A stretch of 64,000 bases of DNA from an uncultured Oscillibacter sp. GTDB lineage: Bacteria > Bacillota > Clostridia > Oscillospirales > Oscillospiraceae. The number at the start of each line of letters is the position of its first letter. Position 1 is the stretch's first letter. Positions 31,847 to 40,745 of this stretch are shown piece by piece. Made by a program: the position numbers and the translations under genes. The stretch is taken from positions 1 to 64,000 of the forward strand of contig UQVS01000010.1 in assembly GCA_900544615.1 (NCBI GenBank). The letters are read 5' to 3'. Below the pieces are notes generated by a model, which did no database searches, was not told the origin of the DNA, and worked only from the letters and a program-made list of their open reading frames with translations.

Positions 31847-32047
31847 ATGGATAAGAAGCTGTACCGCGATCCCCGGAACGGGATGCTTGCCGGCGTGTGC
31901 GCCGGGATCGCCGAGTATTTCGGCTGGGACCCCACATGGGTCCGGCTGGGCTGGGTGCTGTTCACCCTGTTGGGGGGCAGCGGCCTGCTGGCATATATTA
32001 TCGCCGCGGTGATCATTCCCAGAGATCCCATCGACCCGGTTTATTGA
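31847..32047 (+). CDS. PspC-domain small membrane protein
   Basis: 66 residues. The pattern KLYRDPRNGMLAGVCAGIAEYFGWDPTWVRL is the PspC domain, followed by a single transmembrane helix (GLLAYIIAAVIIPRDP). PspC proteins act in membrane-stress responses in proteobacteria; in Firmicutes the role is little known. It sits between grpE and dnaK, only 11 bases after grpE with AAAGGAG upstream, so it belongs to the CIRCE-controlled operon. This insertion in a classic operon is unusual. Confidence 0.92.
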   Translation: MDKKLYRDPRNGMLAGVCAGIAEYFGWDPTWVRLGWVLFTLLGGSGLLAYIIAAVIIPRDPIDPVY

Positions 32048-32141
32048 CCGCGCTTCCGCCGGAACGGCTTCTCTCTGGCAATGAAGCCGGATCAAACAGA
32101 GTAATCAATAAAAATTTGAGATAAATTTGGAGGAATTCATT

Positions 32142-34007
32142 ATGTCTAAGGTTATCGGTATTGACTTGGGTACAACCAACAGCTGTGTGGCCGTCATGGA
32201 GGGCGGCGAAGCCGTCGTCATCCCCAACGCAGAGGGCAACCGTACCACCCCGTCCGTGGTGGCATTCAGCAAGACCGGTGAGCGGATGGTCGGCCAGGTG
32301 GCAAAGCGTCAGGCCATCACCAACCCCGACCGCACCATCTCTTCCATCAAGCGGGAAATGGGCAGCGACTACAAAGTGAACGTGGACGGCAAGTCCTACA
32401 CCCCGCAGGAGATCTCCGCCATGATCCTGCAAAAGCTCAAGGGCGACGCCGAGGCTTATCTGGGCCAGACCGTCTCCGAGGCGGTCATCACCGTCCCCGC
32501 TTACTTCACCGACGCCCAGCGTCAGGCCACCAAGGACGCCGGCAAGATCGCCGGTCTGGACGTGAAGCGGATCATCAACGAGCCTACCGCAGCCGCCCTT
32601 GCTTACGGCGTGGATAAGGAGCAGTCCCAGAAGATCATGGTGTACGATCTGGGCGGCGGCACCTTCGATGTGTCCATTCTGGACATTGACGACGGTGTGA
32701 TCGAGGTTCTGGCCACCGCAGGCAACAACCGTCTGGGCGGCGACGACTTCGATGAGTGCATCATGAAGTGGATGGTCAGCGAGTTCAAGCGCACCGACAA
32801 CGTGGATCTCTCCGGTGATAAGGTTGCCATGCAGCGTTTGAAGGAAGCTGCCGAGAAGGCCAAGATCGAGCTGTCCGGCGTGACCACCTCCAACATCAAC
32901 CTGCCCTATATCACCGCTGACGCCACCGGCCCCAAGCATCTGGATCTGACGCTGACCCGCGCCAAGTTCAACGAACTGACCGCCCATCTGGTGGAGGCCA
33001 CCGCAGGCCCCGTCCGTCAGGCTCTGGGCGATGCGGGCCTCACCGGCAATGACATCCACAAGGTTCTGATGGTGGGCGGCTCCAGCCGGATTCCCGCCGT
33101 GCAGGATATGGTCAAGAAGCTCACCGGCAAGGAAGGCTTCAAGGGTATCAACCCCGACGAGTGCGTGGCCATGGGCGCTGCCCTGCAGGGCGGCGTGCTC
33201 ACCGGCGACGTGAAGGGTCTGCTGCTGCTGGACGTGACGCCCCTGTCTCTGGGCATTGAGACCATGGGCGGCGTCTGCACCAAGCTGATCGACCGCAACA
33301 CCACCATCCCCGTGAAGAAGAGCCAGATCTTCTCCACCGCCGCTGACAACCAGACCTCCGTTGAGGTCAATGTCCTTCAGGGCGAGCGGGAAATGGCCGC
33401 TGCCAACAAGTCTCTGGGCCGCTTCCATCTGGACGGCATCGCACCGGCCCGCCGGGGCGTGCCTCAGATCGAGGTCACCTTCGATATCGACGCCAACGGC
33501 ATCGTGAACGTCTCCGCCAAGGATCTGGGTACCGGCAAGGAGCAGCACATCACCATCACCTCTTCCTCCAACATGAGCAAGGACGACATTGATAAGGCTG
33601 TGAAGGAAGCCGAGGCTTATGCCGCACAGGACAAGAAGATGAAGGAGGACGTGGAGACCCGCAATCAGGCGGATCAGATGGTCTATCAGAGCGAAAAGAC
33701 CCTCAGCGAGATGGGCGACAAGATCCCCGCTGACGACAAGAACAAGGTGCAGGCCGGGATCGACAAGCTGAAGGAAGCCCTGAAGGGCACCGACACTGCC
33801 GCCATCAAGGCTGCCACCGATGCGCTGACGCAGGACTTCTACGCTGTCAGCGAGAAGCTCTATCAGCAGGCCAATCCCCAGGGCGCTCAGGGCGGCGCCC
33901 AGGCCGGTCCCGACATGGGCGGCCAGCAGGCCGGCGGCGCACAGGACGGCCAGTATTATGACGCGGACTACAAGGTTGTGGATGACGACGACCAGAACAA
34001 GAAGTAA
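32142..34007 (+). CDS. dnaK: Chaperone DnaK (Hsp70)
   Basis: A 621-residue Hsp70. The nucleotide-binding domain starts KVIGIDLGTTNSCVAVMEGG and includes IINEPTAAALAYG and VYDLGGGTFDVSIL. The substrate-binding domain contains LLLDVTPLSLGIET. The C-terminal lid ends in a Gly/Ala/Gln-rich linker and a short acidic tail (VVDDDDQNKK). ATG 32142 follows TTTGGAGG at good spacing; the five-codon longer TTG version is rejected. Confidence 0.98.
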   Translation: MSKVIGIDLGTTNSCVAVMEGGEAVVIPNAEGNRTTPSVVAFSKTGERMVGQVAKRQAITNPDRTISSIKREMGSDYKVNVDGKSYTPQEISAMILQKLKGDAEAYLGQTVSEAVITVPAYFTDAQRQATKDAGKIAGLDVKRIINEPTAAALAYGVDKEQSQKIMVYDLGGGTFDVSILDIDDGVIEVLATAGNNRLGGDDFDECIMKWMVSEFKRTDNVDLSGDKVAMQRLKEAAEKAKIELSGVTTSNINLPYITADATGPKHLDLTLTRAKFNELTAHLVEATAGPVRQALGDAGLTGNDIHKVLMVGGSSRIPAVQDMVKKLTGKEGFKGINPDECVAMGAALQGGVLTGDVKGLLLLDVTPLSLGIETMGGVCTKLIDRNTTIPVKKSQIFSTAADNQTSVEVNVLQGEREMAAANKSLGRFHLDGIAPARRGVPQIEVTFDIDANGIVNVSAKDLGTGKEQHITITSSSNMSKDDIDKAVKEAEAYAAQDKKMKEDVETRNQADQMVYQSEKTLSEMGDKIPADDKNKVQAGIDKLKEALKGTDTAAIKAATDALTQDFYAVSEKLYQQANPQGAQGGAQAGPDMGGQQAGGAQDGQYYDADYKVVDDDDQNKK

Positions 34008-34026
34008 ATCAGCGTGTTCGGAACCG

Positions 34027-34055
34027 ATGGGACGGGGGATTTTTCCCCGCCCCAT
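34027..34055 (+). terminator. Hairpin in the dnaK-dnaJ spacer
   Basis: ATGGGACGGGG (34027-34037) pairs with CCCCGCCCCAT (34045-34055) with one mismatch. It is followed by TGGGGCCGTTTT rather than a clean T tract, so it may be a partial terminator or stabiliser that lowers dnaJ output relative to dnaK. Confidence 0.4.
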
Positions 34056-34167
34056 TGGGGCCGTTTTGGAGAAAATGAGGCAATTAGGGCTGAGGAGCCT
34101 GAAACGGCAGTCCGCAGTGTGCGGTTTCCGGTTCCTGATTCCTAATCGCGCATGGAGGATGTAGAGT

Positions 34168-35316
34168 ATGGCAGCAGAAAAACGTGATTATTACGAAGTT
34201 CTTGGCGTTAATAAGAGCGCCTCTGAGGACGAGATCAAAAAAGCATATAAGAAAATGGCTCGGAAGTACCACCCGGATCTGAACCCCGACAATAAGGAAG
34301 CGGAGGAGAAGTTCAAGGAGGTCAACGAGGCCTATGAGGTTCTCTCCGACGCCAATAAGAAGGCCCGTTATGACCAGTTCGGCTTTGCGGGGGTAGATCC
34401 CAACTACGGCGCAGGCGCAGGCGCAGGCGGCGGAGCCTATGACGCCGGCGGCTTTGACTTCGGCGATCTGGGGGACATCTTCGGCAGCTTTTTCGGCGGC
34501 GGCTTCGGTTCCGCCCAGCGGCGGAATCCCAACGCCCCCCAGCGGGGCGAGAGCATCCGTTTGGGTGTGACCATCAGCTTTGAGGAGGCCGCCTTCGGCT
34601 GTGAGAAGGAGGTCAGCGTAGACCGCTATGAGACCTGTACCTCCTGCCACGGCTCCGGCTGCGCCGACGGCACGTCCCCGGAGGTCTGCCCGGACTGCCA
34701 CGGCTCCGGTCAGGTGCAGGTGCGGCGGCAGACGCCTATGGGCGTGTTTGCCACCACCTCTCCCTGCGGGCGCTGCGGCGGCAAGGGCCGGATCATCAAG
34801 ACTCCCTGCACGTCCTGCCGCGGCAGCGGTCTGGAGCGGAAACGCCGTACCATTCAGGCCAAGATCCCGGCGGGCATCGACAACGGCCAGACCATTTCCA
34901 TCCGGGGACAGGGCCACGCCGGGAAAAACAGCGGCCCCGCAGGCGATCTGCTGATTACCATTACCGTGCGGCCTCATGAGCTGTTCCGCCGGGAGGGGAC
35001 TTCCGTCCTCTGCGAAGCGCCCATCACCTTTGCACAGGCGGTTCTGGGCGCAGAGCTGGAGATTCCCACCATTGACGGCAAGGTGAAGTATGAGCTGCCG
35101 GAGGGAACCCAGTCCGGCACCACCTTCCGCCTGAAGGGCAAGGGCATCCCGGAGCTGAACGGCCGGGGCCGGGGCGACCAGTACGTTACCGTTTACATCG
35201 AAACGCCCCGCAATCTGAACCGGGAGCAGAAGGAAGCTCTGAAGAAGTTTGCGGAGAGCGTTGGCGATAATAATTATGAGGAACGGAGAAAGTTCTTCAA
35301 GAAATTCAAAAAGTGA
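34168..35316 (+). CDS. dnaJ: Chaperone DnaJ (Hsp40, type I)
   Basis: A 382-residue cochaperone. The J domain at residues 1-70 has the HPD motif in KYHPDLNP. A Gly/Phe-rich region (about 80-120) follows, then four zinc-binding CxxCxGxG repeats (CTSCHGSG, CPDCHGSG, CGRCGGKG, CTSCRGSG) and the C-terminal substrate-binding domains. GGAGG precedes ATG 34168. It completes the CIRCE operon and is followed closely by a PHP-domain gene. Confidence 0.98.
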   Translation: MAAEKRDYYEVLGVNKSASEDEIKKAYKKMARKYHPDLNPDNKEAEEKFKEVNEAYEVLSDANKKARYDQFGFAGVDPNYGAGAGAGGGAYDAGGFDFGDLGDIFGSFFGGGFGSAQRRNPNAPQRGESIRLGVTISFEEAAFGCEKEVSVDRYETCTSCHGSGCADGTSPEVCPDCHGSGQVQVRRQTPMGVFATTSPCGRCGGKGRIIKTPCTSCRGSGLERKRRTIQAKIPAGIDNGQTISIRGQGHAGKNSGPAGDLLITITVRPHELFRREGTSVLCEAPITFAQAVLGAELEIPTIDGKVKYELPEGTQSGTTFRLKGKGIPELNGRGRGDQYVTVYIETPRNLNREQKEALKKFAESVGDNNYEERRKFFKKFKK

Positions 35317-35324
35317 GGCACAGT

Positions 35325-36134
35325 ATGTATCTGGCGGATTATCATACCCACACGCAGTTTTCCCCGGACGCGCAGGATTCCATGACGGCCATGGCGCAGG
35401 CGGCCATCCGGGCCGGACTGGACGAGATCTGCTTTACCGACCATGTGGAGCCGATGGAATGGGGGACCACAAAGCTGCGGGGGCCTTACGACTGGACGCT
35501 TCTGACGCGGGATTTCCGCGCGGCGCAGGCGGCGGTGGGCGATCAGATCCAGCTGCGGCTGGGCATGGAGCTGGGGGATGCCCAGTGGGCGCCGGAACAC
35601 GTGGCGGAACTGCTGGCAGACGCCCCGGAATTCGACTTCATCATCGGCTCCATTCACCTGCTGTCAAGGCGGTATGGGAGCCAGGATCTGTATGTGTTCT
35701 CCCCCAAAGATGAGTCCGAGGCGCAGGAGGCGCTGGGGGATTATCTGGAGGAAGCGCTGGCGCTGGCAAAGCAGGGCGGCTTCACGGTCATGGGACATCT
35801 GACGCTGCCCCTGCGGTATTTCAACGAAATGCGGGGCTTCCATACCAGCTTTGACCCCTATGAGGAACAGATCCGGGAGATCCTGAAAACCCTGATCGAA
35901 AACGGCCGGGGCATCGAACTGAACTGCAACCGGGGCAATCAGCCGCTGCCGGACGGGAAGTGGCTGAAAATTTACCGGGAATTGGGCGGCGAGGTCATTA
36001 CGCTGGGAACGGACGCCCACAGTACGCAGCACGTTGGCTGCTCCGTCCGGGAGCGGCAGGCACTGCTGAAAAGCTGCGGCTTTACGCGGTTCTGCACCTT
36101 TGAAAAGCAGAAGCCCATCTGGCACGCACTGTAA
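35325..36134 (+). CDS. PHP-domain histidinol-phosphatase (HisJ family)
   Basis: A 269-residue PHP metal-dependent phosphatase. The opening HTHTQFSPDA holds the first metal-binding histidines. FTDHVEP, GMELGDAQ, IIGSIHLL, VMGHLTLPLRY, NCNRG and LGTDAHSTQHVG are the remaining PHP ligand blocks. The HisJ group dephosphorylates histidinol phosphate, but no other his gene is present, so a different phosphomonoester is possible. ATG 35325 starts nine bases after the dnaJ stop, so it may be read through from the heat-shock operon. Confidence 0.85.
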   Translation: MYLADYHTHTQFSPDAQDSMTAMAQAAIRAGLDEICFTDHVEPMEWGTTKLRGPYDWTLLTRDFRAAQAAVGDQIQLRLGMELGDAQWAPEHVAELLADAPEFDFIIGSIHLLSRRYGSQDLYVFSPKDESEAQEALGDYLEEALALAKQGGFTVMGHLTLPLRYFNEMRGFHTSFDPYEEQIREILKTLIENGRGIELNCNRGNQPLPDGKWLKIYRELGGEVITLGTDAHSTQHVGCSVRERQALLKSCGFTRFCTFEKQKPIWHAL

Positions 36135-36142
36135 TTGAGGAA

Positions 36143-36171
36143 TTGATTTTTCAATGGGAATGATGTATACT
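36143..36171 (+). promoter_or_regulatory. Promoter of rpiB
   Basis: TTGATT (36143-36148), 17 bp, TATACT (36166-36171). Confidence 0.7.
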
Positions 36172-36215
36172 GTTCCCGCAAAAATCCCAAAAAACAACCA
36201 TTTGGAGGAGACGTT

Positions 36216-36656
36216 ATGAAAATCGCACTGGGCTGTGACCACGGCGGCTATGAGCTGAAGCAGTTTGTGATGAAAACTCTGGAAAAATTGGGCTATGAAT
36301 ATGAGGATTTCGGCTGCTACTCCACCGAGAGCTGCGACTATCCCGATTTCGGCGCCGCTGCTGCCCGCGCTGTGGCAGAGGGCAAGTGCGACCGTGGCAT
36401 TGTGATCTGCACCACCGGTATCGGCATTTCCATCGCCGCCAACAAGATCAAGGGCATCCGCTGCGCCCACTGTGCCGACTGTCTGGAAGCTGAGATGACC
36501 CGCCGCCATAACGACGCCAATATGATGGCCATCGGCGCGGGCTTCACCGGCAAGAACATGGCGGAGCGGATGGTGGAGGTGTTCCTGACCACCGAGTTTG
36601 AGGGCGGCCGCCACGAACGCCGGGTCAACAAGATGATGGCTCTGGAGCAGGAATAA
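36216..36656 (+). CDS. rpiB: Ribose-5-phosphate isomerase B
   Basis: A 146-residue RpiB/LacAB-family isomerase that interconverts ribose 5-phosphate and ribulose 5-phosphate in the pentose phosphate pathway. Signatures are ALGCDHGGYELK, DYPDFGAAAARAV, ICTTGIGISIAANKIKGIR, HNDANMMAIG and GGRHERRV. The third of these corresponds to the anion hole; the usual catalytic Cys position is ICTTG. It has its own promoter. Confidence 0.96.
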   Translation: MKIALGCDHGGYELKQFVMKTLEKLGYEYEDFGCYSTESCDYPDFGAAAARAVAEGKCDRGIVICTTGIGISIAANKIKGIRCAHCADCLEAEMTRRHNDANMMAIGAGFTGKNMAERMVEVFLTTEFEGGRHERRVNKMMALEQE

Positions 36657-36688
36657 AACACGGAATCTACGAAATGGGGTGAGGAGAG

Positions 36689-37753
36689 ATGGCGTCAGGC
36701 ACCAGAGGCTACAGCAGCTACCGCGGACGGGGCCGCAAGGGAAAGATTTTTCTGGCCATTGTGCTGATCCTCATTATTCTGGCCTCCGCGGGCTTCATTA
36801 TCGCGCGGGAACACATGACTTATGACGCCGACGGCAATCTGCACTTTGACCTGCCGTGGACGAAAGGGCCGGAACCGTCCGACCAGCTGCCGGAGACACC
36901 GGATGTGAAGATCCAGAAGCCGGAGGCTTCCGAAGATACCCCTGCGGCCGTGAACGTGATTCAGGCCGTACAGCTGGGAGAGGATCCCGCGCAGTGGCAG
37001 GCGCAGCTTTCCACCGGGGCGTATAACGCTTTCGCCGTGACCATGAAAGCATCGGACGGCACGCTGGAATATCCCTTTGAAACCAGCGTATCGGGCCGGA
37101 AGCTGTCCGATCAGGCGGCAGCGGTGCAGGAAGCCCTGCCCCGGCTGCTGGACGGAGAGCGGTACAGCATTGCGCGGCTGTCCTGCCTGCGGGACGGCGG
37201 CGTGGCCAGAGAGAATCTGGAGTCCATGGGCCTGAAAAATACCGGCGGGTATGTGTTCTATGACGGCAACAACGAAAACTGGCTGGATCCGTCCAAGGAA
37301 GCTGTAAAGACGTATCTTTCCGATCTGGCGGTGGAATGTGCGGATCTGGGCTTTGACGAGATCCTGCTGACCGACCTGAATTATCCCACCGTGGGAAAGC
37401 TGGACAAGATCGATTACGGTTTTGCTGACGGCTTTGCGGATCAGACCGCCTATCATGCCGAACAGATCGCCGACCTGCTCCGGGCCATTCAGGAGGCGCT
37501 GGCAGGCCGGGATGTGAAGCTGAGCCTTGAAGTGCCGGAAGCGGCCTACGAACATGACGGCATCGACAGCGATGCGGGGCTGGATCTGTACGGCGGGCTG
37601 ATGAGCCGCCTGAGCCGGGTCTATGTGCCGACTACGCCGGAGAAGGCGGACGGAATGGATTCGGAAGCGCTGGGGAACGGTGTGCTGATTCCCGAACTGA
37701 CGGAGATCCCGGAGGGCGTTTCCTATAGAAGCTACCTGATGATGAATCCCTGA
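36689..37753 (+). CDS. Membrane-anchored putative glycoside hydrolase (DUF4015-like TIM barrel)
   Basis: 354 residues. An Arg/Gly-rich N-terminus is followed by a single transmembrane helix (IFLAIVLILIILASAGFII), a Pro/Glu-rich linker and an extracellular domain from about residue 95. That domain has barrel-like segments such as NAFAVTMKASDG, VKTYLSDLAVECADLGFDEILLTDLNYP and VKLSLEVPEAAYEHDG, resembling the putative glycosyl hydrolase family DUF4015. Substrate unknown; cell-wall or exopolysaccharide is a guess. It ends before a strong terminator. Confidence 0.7.
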   Translation: MASGTRGYSSYRGRGRKGKIFLAIVLILIILASAGFIIAREHMTYDADGNLHFDLPWTKGPEPSDQLPETPDVKIQKPEASEDTPAAVNVIQAVQLGEDPAQWQAQLSTGAYNAFAVTMKASDGTLEYPFETSVSGRKLSDQAAAVQEALPRLLDGERYSIARLSCLRDGGVARENLESMGLKNTGGYVFYDGNNENWLDPSKEAVKTYLSDLAVECADLGFDEILLTDLNYPTVGKLDKIDYGFADGFADQTAYHAEQIADLLRAIQEALAGRDVKLSLEVPEAAYEHDGIDSDAGLDLYGGLMSRLSRVYVPTTPEKADGMDSEALGNGVLIPELTEIPEGVSYRSYLMMNP

Positions 37754-37789
37754 ACGGCATTCGCCGGAAAACGTCTAAGCGATGAAAAA

Positions 37790-37823
37790 GCGCCGTGCTG
37801 CATAGCAGCACGGCACTTTTTTT
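37790..37823. terminator. Bidirectional terminator
   Basis: GCGCCGTGCTGC (37790-37801) pairs with GCAGCACGGCAC (37805-37816), with A5 on the left and T7 on the right. It serves both the GH-like gene and the convergent MBL gene. Confidence 0.8.
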
Positions 37824-37826
37824 GCG

Positions 37827-38540
37827 TCAATCCAGCTGGAAAGTTTCCAGATTATGATGAATTTTCACAGTGATAGGGGCAAACTGGGGATAGCGCTTCA
37901 AAAATTCATCGGTAAATTCAAAGTGATCCCACTGGTGCATGGGGAAAAAACGGCGGACGTCCATCAGCCCCAGAAAGTAGTCCGGCCCCAGATCGCCGCC
38001 GCTTTCCAGACGGGGATCCAGCGGCAGCATGGCAAGATCGGCCCTGCGGCCCCTGAGCGGTTCCGTATACCGCTTGAAATTGGCCTCCATGTTGCGATTC
38101 CACGCGTCCCCCTCTTCCACCCAGTGCCACCAGTTCAGATCTCCGGCGTGGAAGATGGCTTTGTCCTCCGCTGTGACCATCCATGCAACGCCCTCGTCGG
38201 TGGAGGGGAAGGTTTCCACCGTGACGGCCGGCAGCGGCTGAAAAACGTCATGCTTGCCGCAGCGGCGGCATTTGGCGGCGGTCTCCGGCGTGAGACGCCA
38301 CTTTTCCAGATTGCGGGACAGGAGATGAAAGTCGCTGCCCAGCAGGAACTGGATGTCCGCTTTTCGCTCCGCCAGCGTGAATACTTCCGGGTTGAAGTGA
38401 TCCTCATGCCTGTGGCTGATAAACACCAGCAGGGGCTTGTCCGGCAGAGGCGGGATCGGCTCCTTCCACCAGTCGAACAGCAGACAGACGGTATTCAATT
38501 CGATCAGAAACCCATCGTGGGCCAAAAATGTGACACGCAT
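37827..38540 (-). CDS. MBL-fold metallo-hydrolase
   Basis: A 237-residue metallo-beta-lactamase-fold protein. It opens RVTFLAHDGFLIELN and has the metal motif SHRHEDHF, IFHAGDLNWWHW (a distal Asp/His ligand) and a terminal FPMHQWDHFEF. A CRRCGK pair near residue 90 may form an extra metal site with its surroundings. It belongs to the broad UlaG-like group; the substrate is unknown. AAGGAGA precedes the start at 38540. Its start region faces mutY across 67 bases. Confidence 0.85.
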   Translation of the reverse strand: MRVTFLAHDGFLIELNTVCLLFDWWKEPIPPLPDKPLLVFISHRHEDHFNPEVFTLAERKADIQFLLGSDFHLLSRNLEKWRLTPETAAKCRRCGKHDVFQPLPAVTVETFPSTDEGVAWMVTAEDKAIFHAGDLNWWHWVEEGDAWNRNMEANFKRYTEPLRGRRADLAMLPLDPRLESGGDLGPDYFLGLMDVRRFFPMHQWDHFEFTDEFLKRYPQFAPITVKIHHNLETFQLD

Positions 38541-38607
38541 GTAAATTTTCTCCTTGATTCGCAAAAAGGGGGTGGGAAGCCGCCCTGCCTTGTGGTAAGA
38601 TTATAGC

Positions 38608-39687
38608 ATGAAACGATCAGATTCGACAACTGTAAATATTCCGGCGGCGCTGACTGCGCCACTGCTGGTCTGGTACCGGGAAAACGCGCGGGATCTCCCG
38701 TGGCGGCATACGGAGGACCCCTACCGCATCTGGGTGTCGGAGATCATGCTTCAGCAGACCAGAGTGGCGGCGGTGTTGGGATATTATGCCCGGTTTCTGG
38801 AGGTGTTCCCCACGGTGGACGCTCTGGCGGCAGCCGATGAGGAGCGGCTCATGAAGCTGTGGGAGGGCCTTGGCTATTACAGCCGCGCCCGGAACCTGCA
38901 AAAAGCGGCGCAGGAGATCGTGAAGCTGGGCAACTTCCCGGACACCTATGAGGGCCTGCTGGCCCTGCCGGGGATCGGGGATTACACCGCTTCCGCCATT
39001 GCCGCGGCAGCCTTTGGCCGGTCGGAACCGGCAGTGGACGGCAATGTGCTTCGGGTAGTGACCCGGCTGGCGGACTGCCACGACGATATTCTGGATGCGG
39101 GGACAAAGCGGAGCATCCGGGCGGCGCTGTCGGCAGTGATGCCGGAATCCGGGGCGGACGTTCGAATTTTCAATCAGGCCATGATGGAACTGGGGGCCAC
39201 CCTCTGCGGCCCCAACACCGCGCCGCAGTGCGGCGCTTGCCCGGTGCGGAGCCTCTGTCTGGGACTTCAGCGGGGAACTGCGGCAGAATTGCCGGTGAAA
39301 AAGCCGAAGAAGGGACGGCGGATGGAGGAGAAAACCGTGTTCCTGCTGATCCGGGATGGGAAAATCGCCCTGCGGAAGCGGCCCAAAACCGGCCTGCTGG
39401 CAGGGCTTTGGGAGTTTCCCAATGTGGAGGGCGCTCTGAATGAAAGCGCCGCCGGAGAGGCGGTGGAGACCATGGGGCTGACGCCCATCGACTGGCGCAG
39501 CCGCCTGACGGCAAAGCACGTCTTCACCCATGTGGAGTGGCACATGACCGGCTACGCCCTCACGGTGCGGGGCAGCGGTCCGGCGGAACTGGAATGGGTG
39601 GATCAGGCGGGACTGGCGGAGCGCTCTGTGCCGTCGGCCTTTGCCCGGTATTATGAAGCGGCAAATGATATTTTGAAGGAGAATTGA
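38608..39687 (+). CDS. mutY: A/G-specific adenine DNA glycosylase MutY
   Basis: A 359-residue base-excision repair enzyme that removes A mispaired with 8-oxoG. The helix-hairpin-helix motif is LLALPGIGDYTASAIAAAAFG, with the catalytic Asp in AVDGNVLRV. The 4Fe-4S cysteines follow as CGPNTAPQCGACPVRSLC (C-x7-C-x2-C-x5-C). The C-terminal NUDIX-like domain that recognises 8-oxoG begins around EEKTVFLLIRDGKIALRKRP. No strong ribosome binding site precedes ATG 38608, so a short or leaderless 5' end is possible. Confidence 0.95.
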   Translation: MKRSDSTTVNIPAALTAPLLVWYRENARDLPWRHTEDPYRIWVSEIMLQQTRVAAVLGYYARFLEVFPTVDALAAADEERLMKLWEGLGYYSRARNLQKAAQEIVKLGNFPDTYEGLLALPGIGDYTASAIAAAAFGRSEPAVDGNVLRVVTRLADCHDDILDAGTKRSIRAALSAVMPESGADVRIFNQAMMELGATLCGPNTAPQCGACPVRSLCLGLQRGTAAELPVKKPKKGRRMEEKTVFLLIRDGKIALRKRPKTGLLAGLWEFPNVEGALNESAAGEAVETMGLTPIDWRSRLTAKHVFTHVEWHMTGYALTVRGSGPAELEWVDQAGLAERSVPSAFARYYEAANDILKEN

Positions 39688-39688
39688 T

Positions 39689-39916
39689 ATGGGCTTTCTG
39701 CTGGGTTTGCCCCTGCGGCTGCTGGGGCTTGTTTTTGGGCTGATCCGATTCCTGATCCCGGTGGCGCTGCTGGTTCTTTTGGGAATATGGCTGTATCGGA
39801 AGTACGGCGGACACAGACCCGCCGACAGCGGCAAAAAGGATGAACCGCATTTCAAGGGGCCGGTGTACACCGTGGATTATGAGGATGTCAAGGACGACGA
39901 CAAGCATAAGGAGTAA
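39689..39916 (+). CDS. Small single-pass membrane protein
   Basis: 75 residues. The first 40 are hydrophobic (LLGLVFGLIRFLIPVALLVLLGIWLY) and the rest is a charged, acidic tail (YEDVKDDDKHKE). It starts one base after the mutY stop with GAAGGAG inside the mutY 3' end, so it is cotranscribed. Function unknown. Confidence 0.75.
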   Translation: MGFLLGLPLRLLGLVFGLIRFLIPVALLVLLGIWLYRKYGGHRPADSGKKDEPHFKGPVYTVDYEDVKDDDKHKE

Positions 39917-40066
39917 GCGCTATGATTCCTGCGCTGATTGAAAGAAAATACTACGCCGCCGGCGTGTACGGTTATTCTGCCGTATCAGAACCGTGCTGCC
40001 CCGGTGGGCGGATAAGCTTTGCCGCAGGGAGTGCTGCGCGCGGCAAAAGTCGAAAAAGGAGAAACT

Positions 40067-40255
40067 ATGCTGAAGGCAATCAATATCCTTGGCGTTCTGG
40101 CTTTGTTCCTGCTGCTCCGCAAGCTGATCTGGTGTCTGCGGTGGCTGTGGTGCTGGAAGCAGGGACGGGAGACCCCGCCGCCCATCGGCTGGCTGCCCAA
40201 TCGGGACGGGGGCCGGTTCGCCGCCCATGTGGAGGAGCACGATAAGGAGGAGTAA
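40067..40255 (+). CDS. Small membrane protein
   Basis: 62 residues from ATG 40067 with AAGGAG seven bases upstream. A hydrophobic, Trp/Leu-rich segment (LGVLALFLLLRKLIWCLRWLWCW) is followed by a polar tail. Family unknown. The 150-base gap before it (39917-40066) holds no convincing gene. The stop is two bases before the next gene. Confidence 0.65.
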   Translation: MLKAINILGVLALFLLLRKLIWCLRWLWCWKQGRETPPPIGWLPNRDGGRFAAHVEEHDKEE

Positions 40256-40257
40256 CC

Positions 40258-40740
40258 GTGCCTTTCTGGAAAAAGAGCGAAGATCCGTGGGACATCGATC
40301 CATCCAAGCGCCGCCCGGCCCTAAAACCGGCGGAAAAAGCCCCCGGTCTGGTGGATACCATCCGGGAGGAATGGGACGCCATGCAGAAGGAGCGGCAGGA
40401 GAAACGGAAAAAGCTGGAGCTGCCGCCGGAGAAATGTCCATGGTGCGGCAAAGACATGGAGCAAGGGTTCCTCTCCGGCGTTAAGGGCGGCGTTTACTGG
40501 CAGCGGGGCGTTCCCTCAGGGAAAGCGCTGTGGCTGGGCGCCGGCAGTGAAAACACCATACGGGTGGACACGGAGGGAATTTTCAGCACCTACCACACGG
40601 CGTGGTACTGCCCGGACTGCAAAAGAATGACCATAGATGCTTCTGACCTGCAAACGGAGGCGGAGAAAAACCAGATGGCCTTCCCCGTGGGAGCGGAGAA
40701 TATGACAGAGCAGAGCGATGAAATAAAAGAGGGAGAATAG
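40258..40740 (+). CDS. Zinc-ribbon protein (DUF6487-like)
   Basis: 160 residues from GTG 40258 with AAGGAGG upstream. A charged N-terminus with a Lys/Glu-rich helix (about residues 40-60) precedes a zinc-ribbon-like domain. The first pair is CPWCGKDMEQGFLSG and the second is WYCPDCKRMTID, with a central WxxG-type segment between them. The CPxCGxxMExG pattern resembles DUF6487 proteins of gut Firmicutes. Role unknown. It lies five bases before tdk. Confidence 0.75.
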   Translation: MPFWKKSEDPWDIDPSKRRPALKPAEKAPGLVDTIREEWDAMQKERQEKRKKLELPPEKCPWCGKDMEQGFLSGVKGGVYWQRGVPSGKALWLGAGSENTIRVDTEGIFSTYHTAWYCPDCKRMTIDASDLQTEAEKNQMAFPVGAENMTEQSDEIKEGE

Positions 40741-40745
40741 GAACA

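Noticed and set aside
32013..34055. 680-residue minus-strand ORF over dnaK, and similar long antisense ORFs at 3254-5134, 26967-28964, 44427-46085, 48300-50033, 49666-52017 and 58433-60475
   Set aside because: Each lies opposite a clearly recognised gene. G/C-ending codons leave few stops on the other strand; the translations are low-complexity (His/Gly/Arg-rich) with no family resemblance.
39922..40245. 107-residue forward ORF overlapping the small membrane-protein gene
   Set aside because: No ribosome binding site; Pro/Arg/Gly-rich translation typical of out-of-frame GC-rich DNA. The overlapping frame from ATG 40067 has AAGGAG and a membrane helix.
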